A DNA stretch of 64,000 nucleotides from CAZIAK01 sp964537035 (GCA_964537035.1 CAZIAK010000001.1:124001-188000), one strand, 5' to 3'. Counted from the first letter of the stretch, positions 40,635 through 50,456 are shown. The notes: a model not told the origin generated them from the letters alone. Made by a program: numbers and translations.

Positions 40635-43600
40635 ATGAAGAAGCATTTTTCGTCTGCATCCCTGACTTTCGCTGTCGCCCTTACGCTCACTGGCTGCTTT
40701 GGAGGAGGAGGAGGAGGAGGTGGAGGAGGAGGTGGTGGTGGTGGTGGTGGTACCACCGGAACCGTCGAAGACTCCGTGCCAGCGGTCACGTCGAGCGCCA
40801 CTGTGGGCCCCCTGGGCGAGATGGCCAGCGTTGACATCGTTGACACCAGCCTGCTGCCGCTGCCTAGCTCAGCCGATCAGCTGCTCACCACGGCTGGCCT
40901 GACCGCATTCGGCATTCCGTCTTATGACTCTGGCCTGGGCCTGAGCAGCGCTGACCGCAGCCGGATCATCGGCGCGAACAACCTCTACGACCTCTTCCAG
41001 ACGACCACCGGACCGCCACTGCTCTTTCAGACCAACGGCAACCCCGGTGGTCCTCCCTTTAATGGTGGTGACGGTTCTGGCGATGGCCAGCTCGATGGCG
41101 GACCGGGTCTGTTCAGCTCTGCCGTGGCCTACGCCCGGCGTACGCCCCTGCCAAACTTCATGGGAGCTGCCGGTCAAGGGCCTTCGGCGTCGGACCAGCA
41201 CCAGTTCATCCAGATCGAGTTTCCTTTCGACCTCGAGATCGCCAGCCTTTTCGATGCCAGCAAGCCGTTCAACAGTTTCCTCGGCGACTCGGCAACGGGG
41301 CTGCCCACGGTCGTGATCCAGAATCACCGCATCGAGCGGCTGAACGGCACCGACACGACGAATATCGTGGACCAGCTCCCTGTTGACGTGACAGGTGTGG
41401 CAATCATCGGCGGTGTGACGTCCATCCCCAACCCTGCCGGTGGCTTCACCACGGTCCATGAGTCTTCGCTGGACCCCACGGGGACCAACGACTCGTTCAT
41501 TCCTGCTGGTGCTCGGGCGCTGATCGGGCGGCCCAACGTGCTCACCTTCATCGCCCATGAGAACCCGGTGGTTCTCGCTGGCACCACCGTGCCGTCCACC
41601 CTCGGGCACATTGATGGTGCGGGCAACCTGATCCTTCCTGACCCCACCGCTGCCGGTGGCTTCGGTGGTCGCGTGTTGGGAGCCAACACATCCGTCCCCG
41701 GGTCGGTGAACGACTTCAACAGCTTCGGCGGGCCACCAGCGAACCTGTCGGCCCACGTGGGTTTCATCAGCTTCCTGATCTCTTCTCTGAGGACGAGCGC
41801 CGGCGACACGGTCGAAGACGCCTACTTCCACTCCTATGAGATGAGTCAGGCGGACGTGGGCAAGGACCCCATGGCCGTGCTCAGCCAGGACCCAGGACCC
41901 ACCGCGTCCGGCGCCACGGACATCCGCACTTTCAGTCGTGGGCCGGCCATCACGGTGAACTCCGTGGGCTCGGAGCCGTCCATCGACGTCCTGCCCGAAT
42001 ACGAGCTTGGCTCGGTGATCAACCCCGCCAACCTCGCCTCCCTGGGTCCTGTCGACCCGGCGCCCGGCAGCGATGCCACCAACGTGATCTCCACGCGCAG
42101 CAAGTTCCGCATCGACTTCGATAAAGAGGTCGTGCCGAACTCAGTGGGCTTCTCCCGCCAGTACACGATTCATTCCGTGCCAGGCAAGGGCATCGTCTTC
42201 CCGTTCAATGGCAACACCCGTCCGATCAAGAGTCCTGCGGGGCTCTTCCAGCTCAACCCCATCGCGGCCCCCCTCGCACCCAGCATCTTCCTGGCTGTGA
42301 ATCAGGGCGCGACGGTGCCGGTCAACGATCTCAAGACCAAGGCTGGCGGCAACAACTTCGATGACGGCAGCAACATCGGCACCCTGCCCAACGGCCTCTA
42401 CCCAGGGATCTTCAACACCCTGGCCACCCTGCCCCGAGGCGTGGTGCCGTGCGACATCTACCCGGTCAACCAGAACAACCTGCAGGCCTACATCATCGAG
42501 CCTCTCGTCGATCTGCCCCCCGGGTCGGTCGTCACCCTCGGTGTCTGCCGTCAAGGCCTGGGCATGACCAACAACTTCTTGTCTTCAACCTACATCGAAG
42601 ACCCCACGGCCTTGAACGCCATGCCCAGCGCCGTCCTGGCGACGAACCATGGCAACTTCACCCGTTCCGGCACGGTCTTCACTCCCTTCCAAGACCTGAC
42701 CCCTGTGGGTCTGGGAGACACGGCCGTGGCCGCCAAGCAGGCCATCATCGGCAACCACACCGTGATCAAGGTGAACGCCGGTCCCATGGACCTGGATGGC
42801 AAGCTGTTCTTCGGCGGCACCAGTGGCGCTGGCGACACCCTGGTCAACGGCATCACCCAGGATGACAACAGCACGGGTGGATGGAACGTCTGCCGGACTT
42901 TCCAGGTGGGAGTCAACCTGCAGGAGGCCTACGTCAACGTGCCCGTGGCGCCCCAAGCGCTCATGGCCGCTTTCGCTGACGGCCTGGGAGTGCTCGACCT
43001 CAGCGGCACCGGCTTCAACACCAATGCGCCCGGTGGCGGCCAAGACAACGTGGGCAGCGAGAACATGTTGATCGTCAGCAAGTTCTTGAACCAGGCGACC
43101 ACTGGCAACTCGACCCACTTCAACTGGAACAACTCCGGGTCGTTTGCCCAAGGTAGCCACGTGCGGGCCTTCGGCATCATCTCCCGCTACTCCAGCGGTG
43201 GCTGCAACTGCAACCCCACGAGCATTGAGTCAGAGTTCTCCACGGGTGCGGCCGTAGCCACCGGCAGCCTGACACCCACGCCCGGTGTCAATGAGGGCTC
43301 GTCTGGCTATGAGACCATGGCCAAGAACTCCTTCGGCAGCCAGCTGCTGACGAGGCCCTCCGAGCTGACCCAGCCCCGGGACATCGTCTTCGGTGACTTC
43401 CTCGACGTGGTCTATGTCGACGACGAGAACCCCTTCTCGGTGGCGGCCCTTCACCGGACGTTCAACACGCCCACGCAGACCGGTGTGCTGACCAACAACA
43501 TCTCTGATCCGCCCATTCCGAACCCTCCCCCGATGAAGTTCCCCGTGGGTCTGAACTTCACCGCGGTGCAATTTGATCAGTCCGACCTGACCCGGGCTCC

Positions 43601-45101
43601 CTTCCTGATTGAGTCCAGCGAGGTCTTCGCCAGCGACACCTTCATTCAGTTCGAGGACGGCACGGGCGTGACACCCTTCGGCGGCATCATTCCGATGAAC
43701 TCGCTGATTCAGCTGAACCCCACGTCAAACGCCAGCTCCACCAGCAACTTTGACGCTCCTCACCTGCCGAACCCTGGATTCCCCAGCCCGTTCGCCGGTG
43801 AGAACCAGAAGTTCATCAACTACGTGCAGACCGGGCCCATGCCCAAGTCGACCACGGCGGGCGCGGTGGTGCTGGCCACGCTGAACCAGGCGGCCATCAA
43901 CTCAGCCCACCCCGGTGGTCTGGTGGCGCCCCTGTACCAGACCCGGCAGCAGATCGGCAACTTCCTGTTCGTCACCGATGGCCTGAACAAGAAGCTCCAC
44001 GCCGTCAACACGAACAACATGAAGGTCATTCAGTCTCTCGACCTGCCCGACCCGTTCGGCATGGGCCTGAGTTCTGACCTCGATCTGCTGTTCGTCAGCA
44101 ATGAGGGCGACAACTCCGTCTCTGTGGTCGATGCAGACCCACGCTCTGCCACGTTCATGACCGAGGTGCGCCGTGTGCCAGTGGGTCAGGGCCCCCGTGG
44201 TGTGTGTGTCAGCCCCGACAACGAAGACGTCTTCGTGCTCAACCGTCTGGGCAATAGCATCAGCATCCTGGACATGGCCACCCAGACCGTGCGCAACACG
44301 TTGACCGACTCAGGCATCGATCGGCCCAACGATGTGGCCATGGGTATTCGCGAGGTTTCTGGTGGCATCGCCTTCCAGAGCGGCACCTACCACGGCTTCA
44401 TCTCGAACGGTGGAGGTGACAACGTTCTCGTCTACGAGGGTGGCCCGTCAGGCCAGGCGGGCATCGGCTTCGACAACATCCTTGGAGATGTGAAGCCCAA
44501 TGACCCCATCGTCGTAGGACAGCCGCTGCTTCTGGGCATGGAGGACCCCCGCGGTCTCACCTTTGACCCCGTGGCCCCGCTCGACGCTTTCGGCGGCACC
44601 ATTGGTTGTTTCGTCGCCCACCAGGATCCCATCTCTGGGCGGGCGATGGTCAGCCGGATCGCCTACACAAAGGACACCCAGCCGGGGCAAGTGACGATCA
44701 ACTCCCAGTCCAGCGCGCCATCCTTTGGTGAGAAGATCTTCGAGGTCACACAGCAGTACCTCTCGCCCAGCACCGGCACGGCCTTTGACGTGGCACTGCC
44801 CGACTACCGTCGGGAACTGCTCCAGGAGTCGAACTTCGGCACGAACTTCAACCTGTACAACGCAGGCGCGACCTTGGTCGTCATCGCTGGCCTCCAGTTG
44901 CCCCGCAACGCCAAGTACCCACAGGCGGGTGTGGCCACCGGCGGCGTGGTCAGCAACGTGGCGCGGTGGGATCCCGACCGGCTCTACCTCACCAGTGCTG
45001 GCAAGCGCATCGATGTCTTCGACATCGTCACCGGGCAGCTGCTGAAGACGATCCCCACCAGTTCGGACGTCACCAGGCTGACCAGCTACTTCGAGCAGTA
45101 A
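40635..45101 (+). CDS. Very large lipoprotein with polyglycine linker and C-terminal beta-propeller
   Basis: A 1488-residue protein. The signal peptide ends in LTLTGC, so Cys21 should be lipidated; it is followed by Phe and then 17 consecutive glycines (23-39). The long middle (40-1100) is rich in Gly, Asn, Asp, Ser and Pro, and contains stretches like bacterial Ig-type domains (FRIDFDKEVVPNSV near 500). Residues about 1108-1270 form YVTN-type propeller blades (LFVTDGLNKKLHAVNT, LFVSNEGDNSVSVVD, VFVLNRLGNSISILD). It is likely a surface-exposed or outer-membrane protein for binding or adhesion; enzymatic activity is not evident. The open frame reaches back to 40548, but the ATG at 40635 fits the signal peptide. 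Confidence 0.87.
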   Translation: MKKHFSSASLTFAVALTLTGCFGGGGGGGGGGGGGGGGGTTGTVEDSVPAVTSSATVGPLGEMASVDIVDTSLLPLPSSADQLLTTAGLTAFGIPSYDSGLGLSSADRSRIIGANNLYDLFQTTTGPPLLFQTNGNPGGPPFNGGDGSGDGQLDGGPGLFSSAVAYARRTPLPNFMGAAGQGPSASDQHQFIQIEFPFDLEIASLFDASKPFNSFLGDSATGLPTVVIQNHRIERLNGTDTTNIVDQLPVDVTGVAIIGGVTSIPNPAGGFTTVHESSLDPTGTNDSFIPAGARALIGRPNVLTFIAHENPVVLAGTTVPSTLGHIDGAGNLILPDPTAAGGFGGRVLGANTSVPGSVNDFNSFGGPPANLSAHVGFISFLISSLRTSAGDTVEDAYFHSYEMSQADVGKDPMAVLSQDPGPTASGATDIRTFSRGPAITVNSVGSEPSIDVLPEYELGSVINPANLASLGPVDPAPGSDATNVISTRSKFRIDFDKEVVPNSVGFSRQYTIHSVPGKGIVFPFNGNTRPIKSPAGLFQLNPIAAPLAPSIFLAVNQGATVPVNDLKTKAGGNNFDDGSNIGTLPNGLYPGIFNTLATLPRGVVPCDIYPVNQNNLQAYIIEPLVDLPPGSVVTLGVCRQGLGMTNNFLSSTYIEDPTALNAMPSAVLATNHGNFTRSGTVFTPFQDLTPVGLGDTAVAAKQAIIGNHTVIKVNAGPMDLDGKLFFGGTSGAGDTLVNGITQDDNSTGGWNVCRTFQVGVNLQEAYVNVPVAPQALMAAFADGLGVLDLSGTGFNTNAPGGGQDNVGSENMLIVSKFLNQATTGNSTHFNWNNSGSFAQGSHVRAFGIISRYSSGGCNCNPTSIESEFSTGAAVATGSLTPTPGVNEGSSGYETMAKNSFGSQLLTRPSELTQPRDIVFGDFLDVVYVDDENPFSVAALHRTFNTPTQTGVLTNNISDPPIPNPPPMKFPVGLNFTAVQFDQSDLTRAPFLIESSEVFASDTFIQFEDGTGVTPFGGIIPMNSLIQLNPTSNASSTSNFDAPHLPNPGFPSPFAGENQKFINYVQTGPMPKSTTAGAVVLATLNQAAINSAHPGGLVAPLYQTRQQIGNFLFVTDGLNKKLHAVNTNNMKVIQSLDLPDPFGMGLSSDLDLLFVSNEGDNSVSVVDADPRSATFMTEVRRVPVGQGPRGVCVSPDNEDVFVLNRLGNSISILDMATQTVRNTLTDSGIDRPNDVAMGIREVSGGIAFQSGTYHGFISNGGGDNVLVYEGGPSGQAGIGFDNILGDVKPNDPIVVGQPLLLGMEDPRGLTFDPVAPLDAFGGTIGCFVAHQDPISGRAMVSRIAYTKDTQPGQVTINSQSSAPSFGEKIFEVTQQYLSPSTGTAFDVALPDYRRELLQESNFGTNFNLYNAGATLVVIAGLQLPRNAKYPQAGVATGGVVSNVARWDPDRLYLTSAGKRIDVFDIVTGQLLKTIPTSSDVTRLTSYFEQ
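40701..40751. repeat. Trinucleotide (GGA/GGT) tract encoding 17 glycines
   Basis: Seventeen GGN codons in a row: six GGA, one GGT, three GGA, seven GGT. This microsatellite is prone to replication slippage, which in steps of three bases would change linker length without shifting the frame. Confidence 0.95.
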
Positions 45102-45124
45102 GCCAGCGACTCACGCTGTCTCAC

Positions 45125-45158
45125 CCTGGCCGGTCCTCACTCGTGGGGGCCGGCCAGG
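45125..45158 (+). terminator. Likely transcription terminator after the giant lipoprotein gene
   Basis: A hairpin with a 12-bp GC-rich stem (cctggccggtcc pairing with gggccggccagg, one G-U pair) and a 10-base loop begins 24 bases after the stop codon. The following bases (tctgtattcc) are only moderately T-rich, so termination might be partly factor-dependent. Confidence 0.55.
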
Positions 45159-45239
45159 TCTGTATTCCGGGCCTCTGGTCGCATAGGCTCGCCGCAGTCG
45201 GGTTGCCTTGCGGGCGACCGCTGAGCCAGAGGGCGTGCT

Positions 45240-45977
45240 GTGGCGGCAACAGAACGAGAGGCATCCACGGGCCTGGCGCTCTACCTGGAGTCCAGCCGTC
45301 GCATTGGACCGTCCGTGGCCCTGGTCCTCCCGCTGCTTTTCGCCCACGAGTTGGCGGTCGCCCTGCTCGACCCTCCTGTGCGCAACAGCGCTGACCAGGT
45401 GGTGACCACGTTGATGAGCCAGCTGCCCCACGAGATGCTCCCGGCCCTGCGCTGGGTCGGTGTGCTGGGCTTGCTCACACTCCTCGTCTGGCGTCGCCCC
45501 CAACGTGACGATCGCCCGGCGTTGGTGCTCGGCGAAGCCCTGGTCTGGGCGGTCTGCCTGGGCCCCCTCGTGGGCACCATGGTCGGGGGCATCGGCCTCT
45601 CAGGCGCGGCCCGTTTCGGGGACAGCTCCGGCCCGCTCTGGCAGGCCATGCTGCTCAGCGTGGGCGCCGGCCTGTGGGAGGAGATCGCCTTCCGCTTGGC
45701 ACTCCTCGGCGGTCTGGCCCTGTTCTTGAGGCGGATCGCCCGCTGTTCGCCAGGCCTCTCCCTGGTGCTGGCTGTTGCCGTATCCGCTGTGACCTTCTCG
45801 CTCTACCACCATCTGGGTGAGGGCGGAGAGCCCTTCGCCTTCGGGCCTTTCGTGTTTCGCGCCCTCGCCGGTACAATCCTCGGCGTTCTCTTCGCCCTGC
45901 GAGGGTTCGCCGTCGTGGTCTACATGCATGTCTTCTACGACTTGCTCTGCGACCTGCGCGTAGCCTTCGCCTCATAG
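45240..45977 (+). CDS. CPBP-family intramembrane metalloprotease
   Basis: A 245-residue membrane protein with about six hydrophobic segments and the three CPBP (CAAX protease/abi) motifs: EExxxR at Glu147/Glu148/Arg152, a FSLYHH block with His190/191, and HVFYD with His230. Members cleave prenylated proteins or process membrane peptides; some bacterial ones give bacteriocin immunity. GTG start. It is followed 9 bases later by ubiX. Confidence 0.86.
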   Translation: MAATEREASTGLALYLESSRRIGPSVALVLPLLFAHELAVALLDPPVRNSADQVVTTLMSQLPHEMLPALRWVGVLGLLTLLVWRRPQRDDRPALVLGEALVWAVCLGPLVGTMVGGIGLSGAARFGDSSGPLWQAMLLSVGAGLWEEIAFRLALLGGLALFLRRIARCSPGLSLVLAVAVSAVTFSLYHHLGEGGEPFAFGPFVFRALAGTILGVLFALRGFAVVVYMHVFYDLLCDLRVAFAS

Positions 45978-45986
45978 GATACCGCC

Positions 45987-46592
45987 ATGACTGGTCGCGT
46001 ACTCGTGGCCCTGACCGGCGCATCCGGCACAATCTACGGCGTGCGGGTTGTGCAGCGCCTGGCTGAGCACAAGATCCCCTGCGACGTCGTGCTCTCGAAC
46101 GCCGGCCGCAAGGTCTTGGCCATCGAGCATGGTCTCACCTCAGACGTGGAGAGCTGGCTCGATGACTACGACGCGCCTGACTGTCGCGTGTGGGCCCTCG
46201 ATGAGATCACCGCTCCTGCGGCCAGCGGCTCCACCGCGCCCCAGGCCATGGTGATCATCCCCTGCTCGATGGGCACGGTGGGGCGGCTGGCGGCGGGGCT
46301 CTCGTCCAATCTCATCGAACGGGCGGCGGACGTGATGATCAAAGAGCGGCGCCCCCTGGTGATCGTCCCCAGAGAGACGCCCTTCTCGTCGCTGCACCTG
46401 GCCAACCTGCTGAGCCTCTCTGAATGGGGGGTGCGAGTCGTCCCGGCCATGCCCGGCTTCTACGCTCAACCCCAGACCGTCGAGGACATGATCGCCTTCG
46501 TCGTCGACCGGGCGCTCTCAGCGGCGGGCTTGGAGTTGCCTCTCCGGCAACGGTGGCGGGGCGGCGACCTCCCCGAGAGTGACCCATCGTGA
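45987..46592 (+). CDS. ubiX: Flavin prenyltransferase UbiX
   Basis: A 201-residue flavoprotein. LTGASGTIYG at the N-terminus and the block IIPCSMGTVGRLAAGLSSN, then ERRPLVIVPRETPFS, are typical of UbiX/Pad1. It attaches a prenyl group to FMN to make prenyl-FMN, the cofactor of UbiD-type decarboxylases used in quinone synthesis. It overlaps the next gene (GTGA), which encodes a UbiA prenyltransferase, so the pair fits a quinone pathway; no ubiD is in this window. Confidence 0.93.
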   Translation: MTGRVLVALTGASGTIYGVRVVQRLAEHKIPCDVVLSNAGRKVLAIEHGLTSDVESWLDDYDAPDCRVWALDEITAPAASGSTAPQAMVIIPCSMGTVGRLAAGLSSNLIERAADVMIKERRPLVIVPRETPFSSLHLANLLSLSEWGVRVVPAMPGFYAQPQTVEDMIAFVVDRALSAAGLELPLRQRWRGGDLPESDPS

Positions 46593-47476
46593 GCACCGCC
46601 GCGCTGACAGGCATTCTCGCCGACATCAAGATCGCCCACTCGATCTTCGCCCTGCCCTTCGCTGCCATCGGCCTGCTGGTCGGCACCCGGGGCCAACCTC
46701 CCGGATGGCGGCTGTCCCTCGCCGTGCTGGCCGCCATGATCCTGGCCCGCTCCGCAGCCATGGGCTTCAACCGCCTCGTGGACCACCGCTTCGATGGGAG
46801 CAATCCGCGCACAAGTCAGCGCGCCCTGCCCTCGGGCCGAGTGAGCCGTGCGGCCATGACCGCCTTCGTGGTCACCTGCTCGGTGGGCTTCCTCTTGGTG
46901 GCCGGCTCCCTGGGCCAGCTCTGTCTCGCGCTGTCGCCCCTCGTCCTCGCCGTGCTCTTCGCCTACTCCCTGGCCAAGCGCGTCACCTCTCTGGCTCATG
47001 GCGTGCTCGGCTTCGCCCTGGCCCTGGCGCCCCCCGCGGCCTACCTGGCAGCCAGGGGTTCGATCGAGGGGGACGTGACAGCGGTACTCTGGTTTGCCAC
47101 CGCTGTGCTGCTCTGGGTCGCGGGCTTCGACATCATCTATGCCTGCCAAGACGTGGAGCACGATCGCAAGCTCGGACTCCACGCCCTGCCTGCCACCATG
47201 GGCCCTGACAAGGCGCTCATCCTCTCTCGATGGATGCATGCGGGCATGGTGGCCTGCTTGATGGCAGGTGCCCAGGCACTGCACCTGGGCATGCTCACGG
47301 CCCTGGGTATCGGCGCCACCGGTCTCATGCTGATCGTCGAACATGGCCTGGTCCGCGGGGGGCGGCTCGACCGGATCAACGCGGCCTTCTTCACCGTGAA
47401 CGGCGTGGTGGGCCTGGTGTTCTCGGCCTGTGTCAGCTCTGAACTCGTGCTACGGGCTGACCAGCTGTGGCCATGA
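46589..47476 (+). CDS. UbiA-family polyprenyltransferase (4-hydroxybenzoate/MqnP-like)
   Basis: A 295-residue membrane protein with about eight hydrophobic segments. The first Asp-rich motif is NRLVDHRFD near residue 60 and the second is DVEHDRKLGLHALPA near 190; both bind the Mg-pyrophosphate substrate. It prenylates an aromatic acid in quinone synthesis. Menaquinone via the futalosine route (MqnP) is likely in this kind of organism, but ubiquinone synthesis would use the same type of enzyme. The gene is between ubiX and holA, with short overlaps at both ends. Confidence 0.88.
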   Translation: MSTAALTGILADIKIAHSIFALPFAAIGLLVGTRGQPPGWRLSLAVLAAMILARSAAMGFNRLVDHRFDGSNPRTSQRALPSGRVSRAAMTAFVVTCSVGFLLVAGSLGQLCLALSPLVLAVLFAYSLAKRVTSLAHGVLGFALALAPPAAYLAARGSIEGDVTAVLWFATAVLLWVAGFDIIYACQDVEHDRKLGLHALPATMGPDKALILSRWMHAGMVACLMAGAQALHLGMLTALGIGATGLMLIVEHGLVRGGRLDRINAAFFTVNGVVGLVFSACVSSELVLRADQLWP

Positions 47477-48621
47477 AACGGCAAGGCTTCCTCGACGTCT
47501 GGGCCGCAGGGCTCGAGGCTCTGAAGGGCGGGGAGCTCCCGGCGCTCACGGTGATCGCAGGCGAGGAGCCCTTCGTCAAGGAGCGGCTCATCGACGCAGC
47601 CGTCCAGGGCTTTGGTGGTGACCTGGAGACGTTCGCGCAACGCCCTGGCGAGGGAGATCGGCAGGCCTTGCAGCGGCTGCTGGACACCTGGGCCACCTCG
47701 AGCCTCTTTGGCTCAGGCCAACTCATCGTGGCCCGCGATGTCGGCTCCCTGCTGAAGGGCAAGCTGTCCGCCACCTTCGAAGAGGTGGTGAGCAAGGGCA
47801 GCCCTCCGAACCGGCTGCTGCTCACGGTCCCGGCCCTCGACGGGCGCAGCAAGCTGGCCAAGCGCATCAAGAAAGAGGGCGGGCTGACCTCCTTGCCGCC
47901 CCTGCGAGACGGGCCGCCCCCTTGGCACACAGGGGGCCCGTTTCTCGAGACCGACCTGAACACCTGGATCGTCGCGGAGGCCAGCCTGGTGGGGCTCTCC
48001 GTTTCGCTCACCGTGGCCAACGAGCTGGCCTTGCGCATCGGCAATGAGCCCGGACGCATCGCCCAGACCCTGGGCCGCATGGTGGTGCTCCTCGACGGCA
48101 AGACCACTCTCGACCTTCAGACCGTGACTGCCTACGTGCCCCGCTCGAGCGTGCGCCTTCTGGCCAGCTACGAAGACGCGCTGCGGACCGGTGACGTGAC
48201 CGCCGCCCTGCAACTCGTCGATCGTATGAAGCACGACGGTGTCTTCGACCCGTTCATGAAACTGGTGACCGGGCCCGCCGTCGCAGACACGATCTTGCGC
48301 GGGCTCACGGCCTCGCTCTCACGGGAGTTGACCGCTCACGAACGCCTGGGGCCAGCACTGGTTGCGGCCCTCCAGCATCCGCCGTGGAAACGCTCCGCCG
48401 ATCAGACAGCCGCCCTCGACGAGGCCCTGGGCAAAGGCGGGCGCAGGGTCTTCTTGGAACGGGACCTGCGCCGCTCTCCTTCCGAGGCCGTGGCTGCCGC
48501 ATTCACCACGGCCCTGAAGGCGCTGCGCAACCTGCGCGATGGCGCCGGCCTGTCCCTTCATGTGATCACGGTTCAGCTGGCCCGGGCCTTTCAGACCGGC
48601 GCGGGGAGGGCGCGACGTTGA
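47473..48621 (+). CDS. holA: DNA polymerase III subunit delta
   Basis: A 382-residue protein with the HolA pattern: an early IAGEEPFVKERLIDA block, LIVARDVGSLL near 90, a middle LLLTVPALDGRSKLAKR segment and the C-terminal collar domain (QLVDRMKHDG, LSRELTAHERLG). The delta subunit opens the beta clamp in the clamp loader. ATG at 47473 overlaps the ubiA stop (ATGA); a GTG two codons earlier is possible. It ends in TTGA with mutL. Confidence 0.87.
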   Translation: MKRQGFLDVWAAGLEALKGGELPALTVIAGEEPFVKERLIDAAVQGFGGDLETFAQRPGEGDRQALQRLLDTWATSSLFGSGQLIVARDVGSLLKGKLSATFEEVVSKGSPPNRLLLTVPALDGRSKLAKRIKKEGGLTSLPPLRDGPPPWHTGGPFLETDLNTWIVAEASLVGLSVSLTVANELALRIGNEPGRIAQTLGRMVVLLDGKTTLDLQTVTAYVPRSSVRLLASYEDALRTGDVTAALQLVDRMKHDGVFDPFMKLVTGPAVADTILRGLTASLSRELTAHERLGPALVAALQHPPWKRSADQTAALDEALGKGGRRVFLERDLRRSPSEAVAAAFTTALKALRNLRDGAGLSLHVITVQLARAFQTGAGRARR

Positions 48622-50456
48622 TTCAATCTCTGCCTCAAGAGGTCGTCGACCGCATCGCGGCGGGCGAGGTGGTCGAGCGCCCTGCGGCCGTGGTGAAGGA
48701 ACTCATCGAGAACGCACTCGATGCTGGCGCCAAACAGCTCGACGTGGTCATCGAAGGTGGGGGGCTGACGCTCATCCGTGTGGCCGACGATGGCTCTGGT
48801 ATTTCTGGTGCAGACCTGCCCTTGGCCTTTGGCTCCCACGCCACGTCCAAGCTCTCAGACGTAGACGATCTGTTTCACATCGCCAGCTTCGGCTTTCGCG
48901 GTGAGGCGCTCAGCAGCATCGCCGCTGTGTCCCGCTGCCGCCTGACCACCTCGACCACCAACGACGGCTCGGGATTGCGTGTGGATTGCATGGCCGGCGA
49001 GTTGAGCGAGGCCGCCCCCGCGGCAGCCCCCAAGGGCACGGTCGTCGAGGTGCGCGACCTGTTCTACAACACCCCGGCGCGACGGGCGTTTCTGGGTGCC
49101 ACCAGCACAGAGGCTGCGAAGTGCCGAGAGGTCTGCAGCGCCCTCTCCCTGGTGAACCCGGGCGTGCGCTGGAAGGTCACCGTCGACGGACGCCTGCGCT
49201 TCTCCAGTGACGGCGCGGACGCCCTCTCTCGTCGCATCGAAGCGGTCTACGGACGGGAGTTCTCCAGCCAGCTGATCCCCGTCAAGCAAACAGAAGAGGC
49301 CCTCTCGGTCGAGGGCATGATGACCTTGCCCGCCGCGGCTCGCCCCCGTCCTCGGGCGCAGCAGCTCTTCGTCAACGGTCGCCTGATCAAGGACCGGGGC
49401 GTGCTCGCGGCGGTGCGCGTGGCCTGCAAGGACTTTCTACCCGGGTCGCTCCAACCCGCTTGGGTCTTGCAGCTCACCGTCGACCCCCTGCGCCTGGACG
49501 TGAACGTCCACCCCACCAAGGCCGAGGTGCGTTTTCGCGACAAGGACAAGATCTTTCGCCTGGTGCGCAGGGCCTGCCGCCAGGCACTGCTCGCTGCTGA
49601 CCTCTCGCCACGAGTGCGCGCCGAGCACCTCGGTCTGGACCGCCCGCCGAGCACGGACCCTGCCGCCAGAAACCCACGGGCCGACTCACTGTCGTCGATC
49701 CCCACGGCAACGTCTGCGCCATCGCGGTCGCCCGCATCCCATCCCGTCGAGCGACCCTGGCCCGCAGATCAACCGCTGCCTGCTGAAGGAGACAGCGCCC
49801 ACCATGAGCTGCCCTTCGCCGGCGCAGTGAGCGAGGGCCAGAGCCAGCCCCTCACCACCCAGGGCCGACTCCCGGGCGACGTACGGGCGGCGGCCCGCTT
49901 TCTGCAGGTGCTCGACACCTACATCCTCTACGACAGCCCCGACGGTCTGATCCTGGTCGATCAACACGCGCTGCACGAACGCATTCTCTACGCCGATCTG
50001 CAACGCCAGCTCGCGGCGGGAGAGATGACGCGCCAGCGGCTGTTGCTGCCAGAGACCGTGCGCCTCTCACCCAGTGAGTTCGACGCCACGGTACAGCTCA
50101 CCGAGGACCTCCATCGCATGGGCCTGGAGGTCGCGCCGTTCGGCAACGACACCGTGGCAATCTCCGCTGTCCCTGCGGTGTTGCGCGGCGAGAGCCTGAC
50201 CGACTTGCTGCGCTCTCTGATCGACCCGCCGGACGTCCACGGCGGCATTCCCCATGGCCTCGACCGGCGCCTGTTCACCATGGCCTGCCACGCGGCGGTG
50301 AAGGCGGGAGACCCCCTGAACGAAGAGGAGATCGCCGCCATGCTCAAGCAGGGTGAACTCCTGGAGCATGACAGCACCTGTCCTCACGGACGGCCCACGC
50401 GCCTGCTCATTGATCGCACCGAGCTAGAGCGCCTGTTCAAACGCAGCGGCTTCTAG
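48618..50456 (+). CDS. mutL: DNA mismatch repair protein MutL
   Basis: A 612-residue protein. The GHKL ATPase motifs are clear: ELIENALDAG with Asn32, DDGSGIS and GFRGEAL near 95. The C-terminal part has endonuclease-type motifs: DQHALHE from Asp448, ACHAAVK, CPHGRP and a final FKR. The last residue of the DQHA(x)2E(x)4E motif is Ala instead of Glu. MutL connects mismatch recognition to strand removal. TTG start at 48618, overlapping the holA stop; the much longer open frame reading from inside holA is not real. Confidence 0.94.
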   Translation: MIQSLPQEVVDRIAAGEVVERPAAVVKELIENALDAGAKQLDVVIEGGGLTLIRVADDGSGISGADLPLAFGSHATSKLSDVDDLFHIASFGFRGEALSSIAAVSRCRLTTSTTNDGSGLRVDCMAGELSEAAPAAAPKGTVVEVRDLFYNTPARRAFLGATSTEAAKCREVCSALSLVNPGVRWKVTVDGRLRFSSDGADALSRRIEAVYGREFSSQLIPVKQTEEALSVEGMMTLPAAARPRPRAQQLFVNGRLIKDRGVLAAVRVACKDFLPGSLQPAWVLQLTVDPLRLDVNVHPTKAEVRFRDKDKIFRLVRRACRQALLAADLSPRVRAEHLGLDRPPSTDPAARNPRADSLSSIPTATSAPSRSPASHPVERPWPADQPLPAEGDSAHHELPFAGAVSEGQSQPLTTQGRLPGDVRAAARFLQVLDTYILYDSPDGLILVDQHALHERILYADLQRQLAAGEMTRQRLLLPETVRLSPSEFDATVQLTEDLHRMGLEVAPFGNDTVAISAVPAVLRGESLTDLLRSLIDPPDVHGGIPHGLDRRLFTMACHAAVKAGDPLNEEEIAAMLKQGELLEHDSTCPHGRPTRLLIDRTELERLFKRSGF

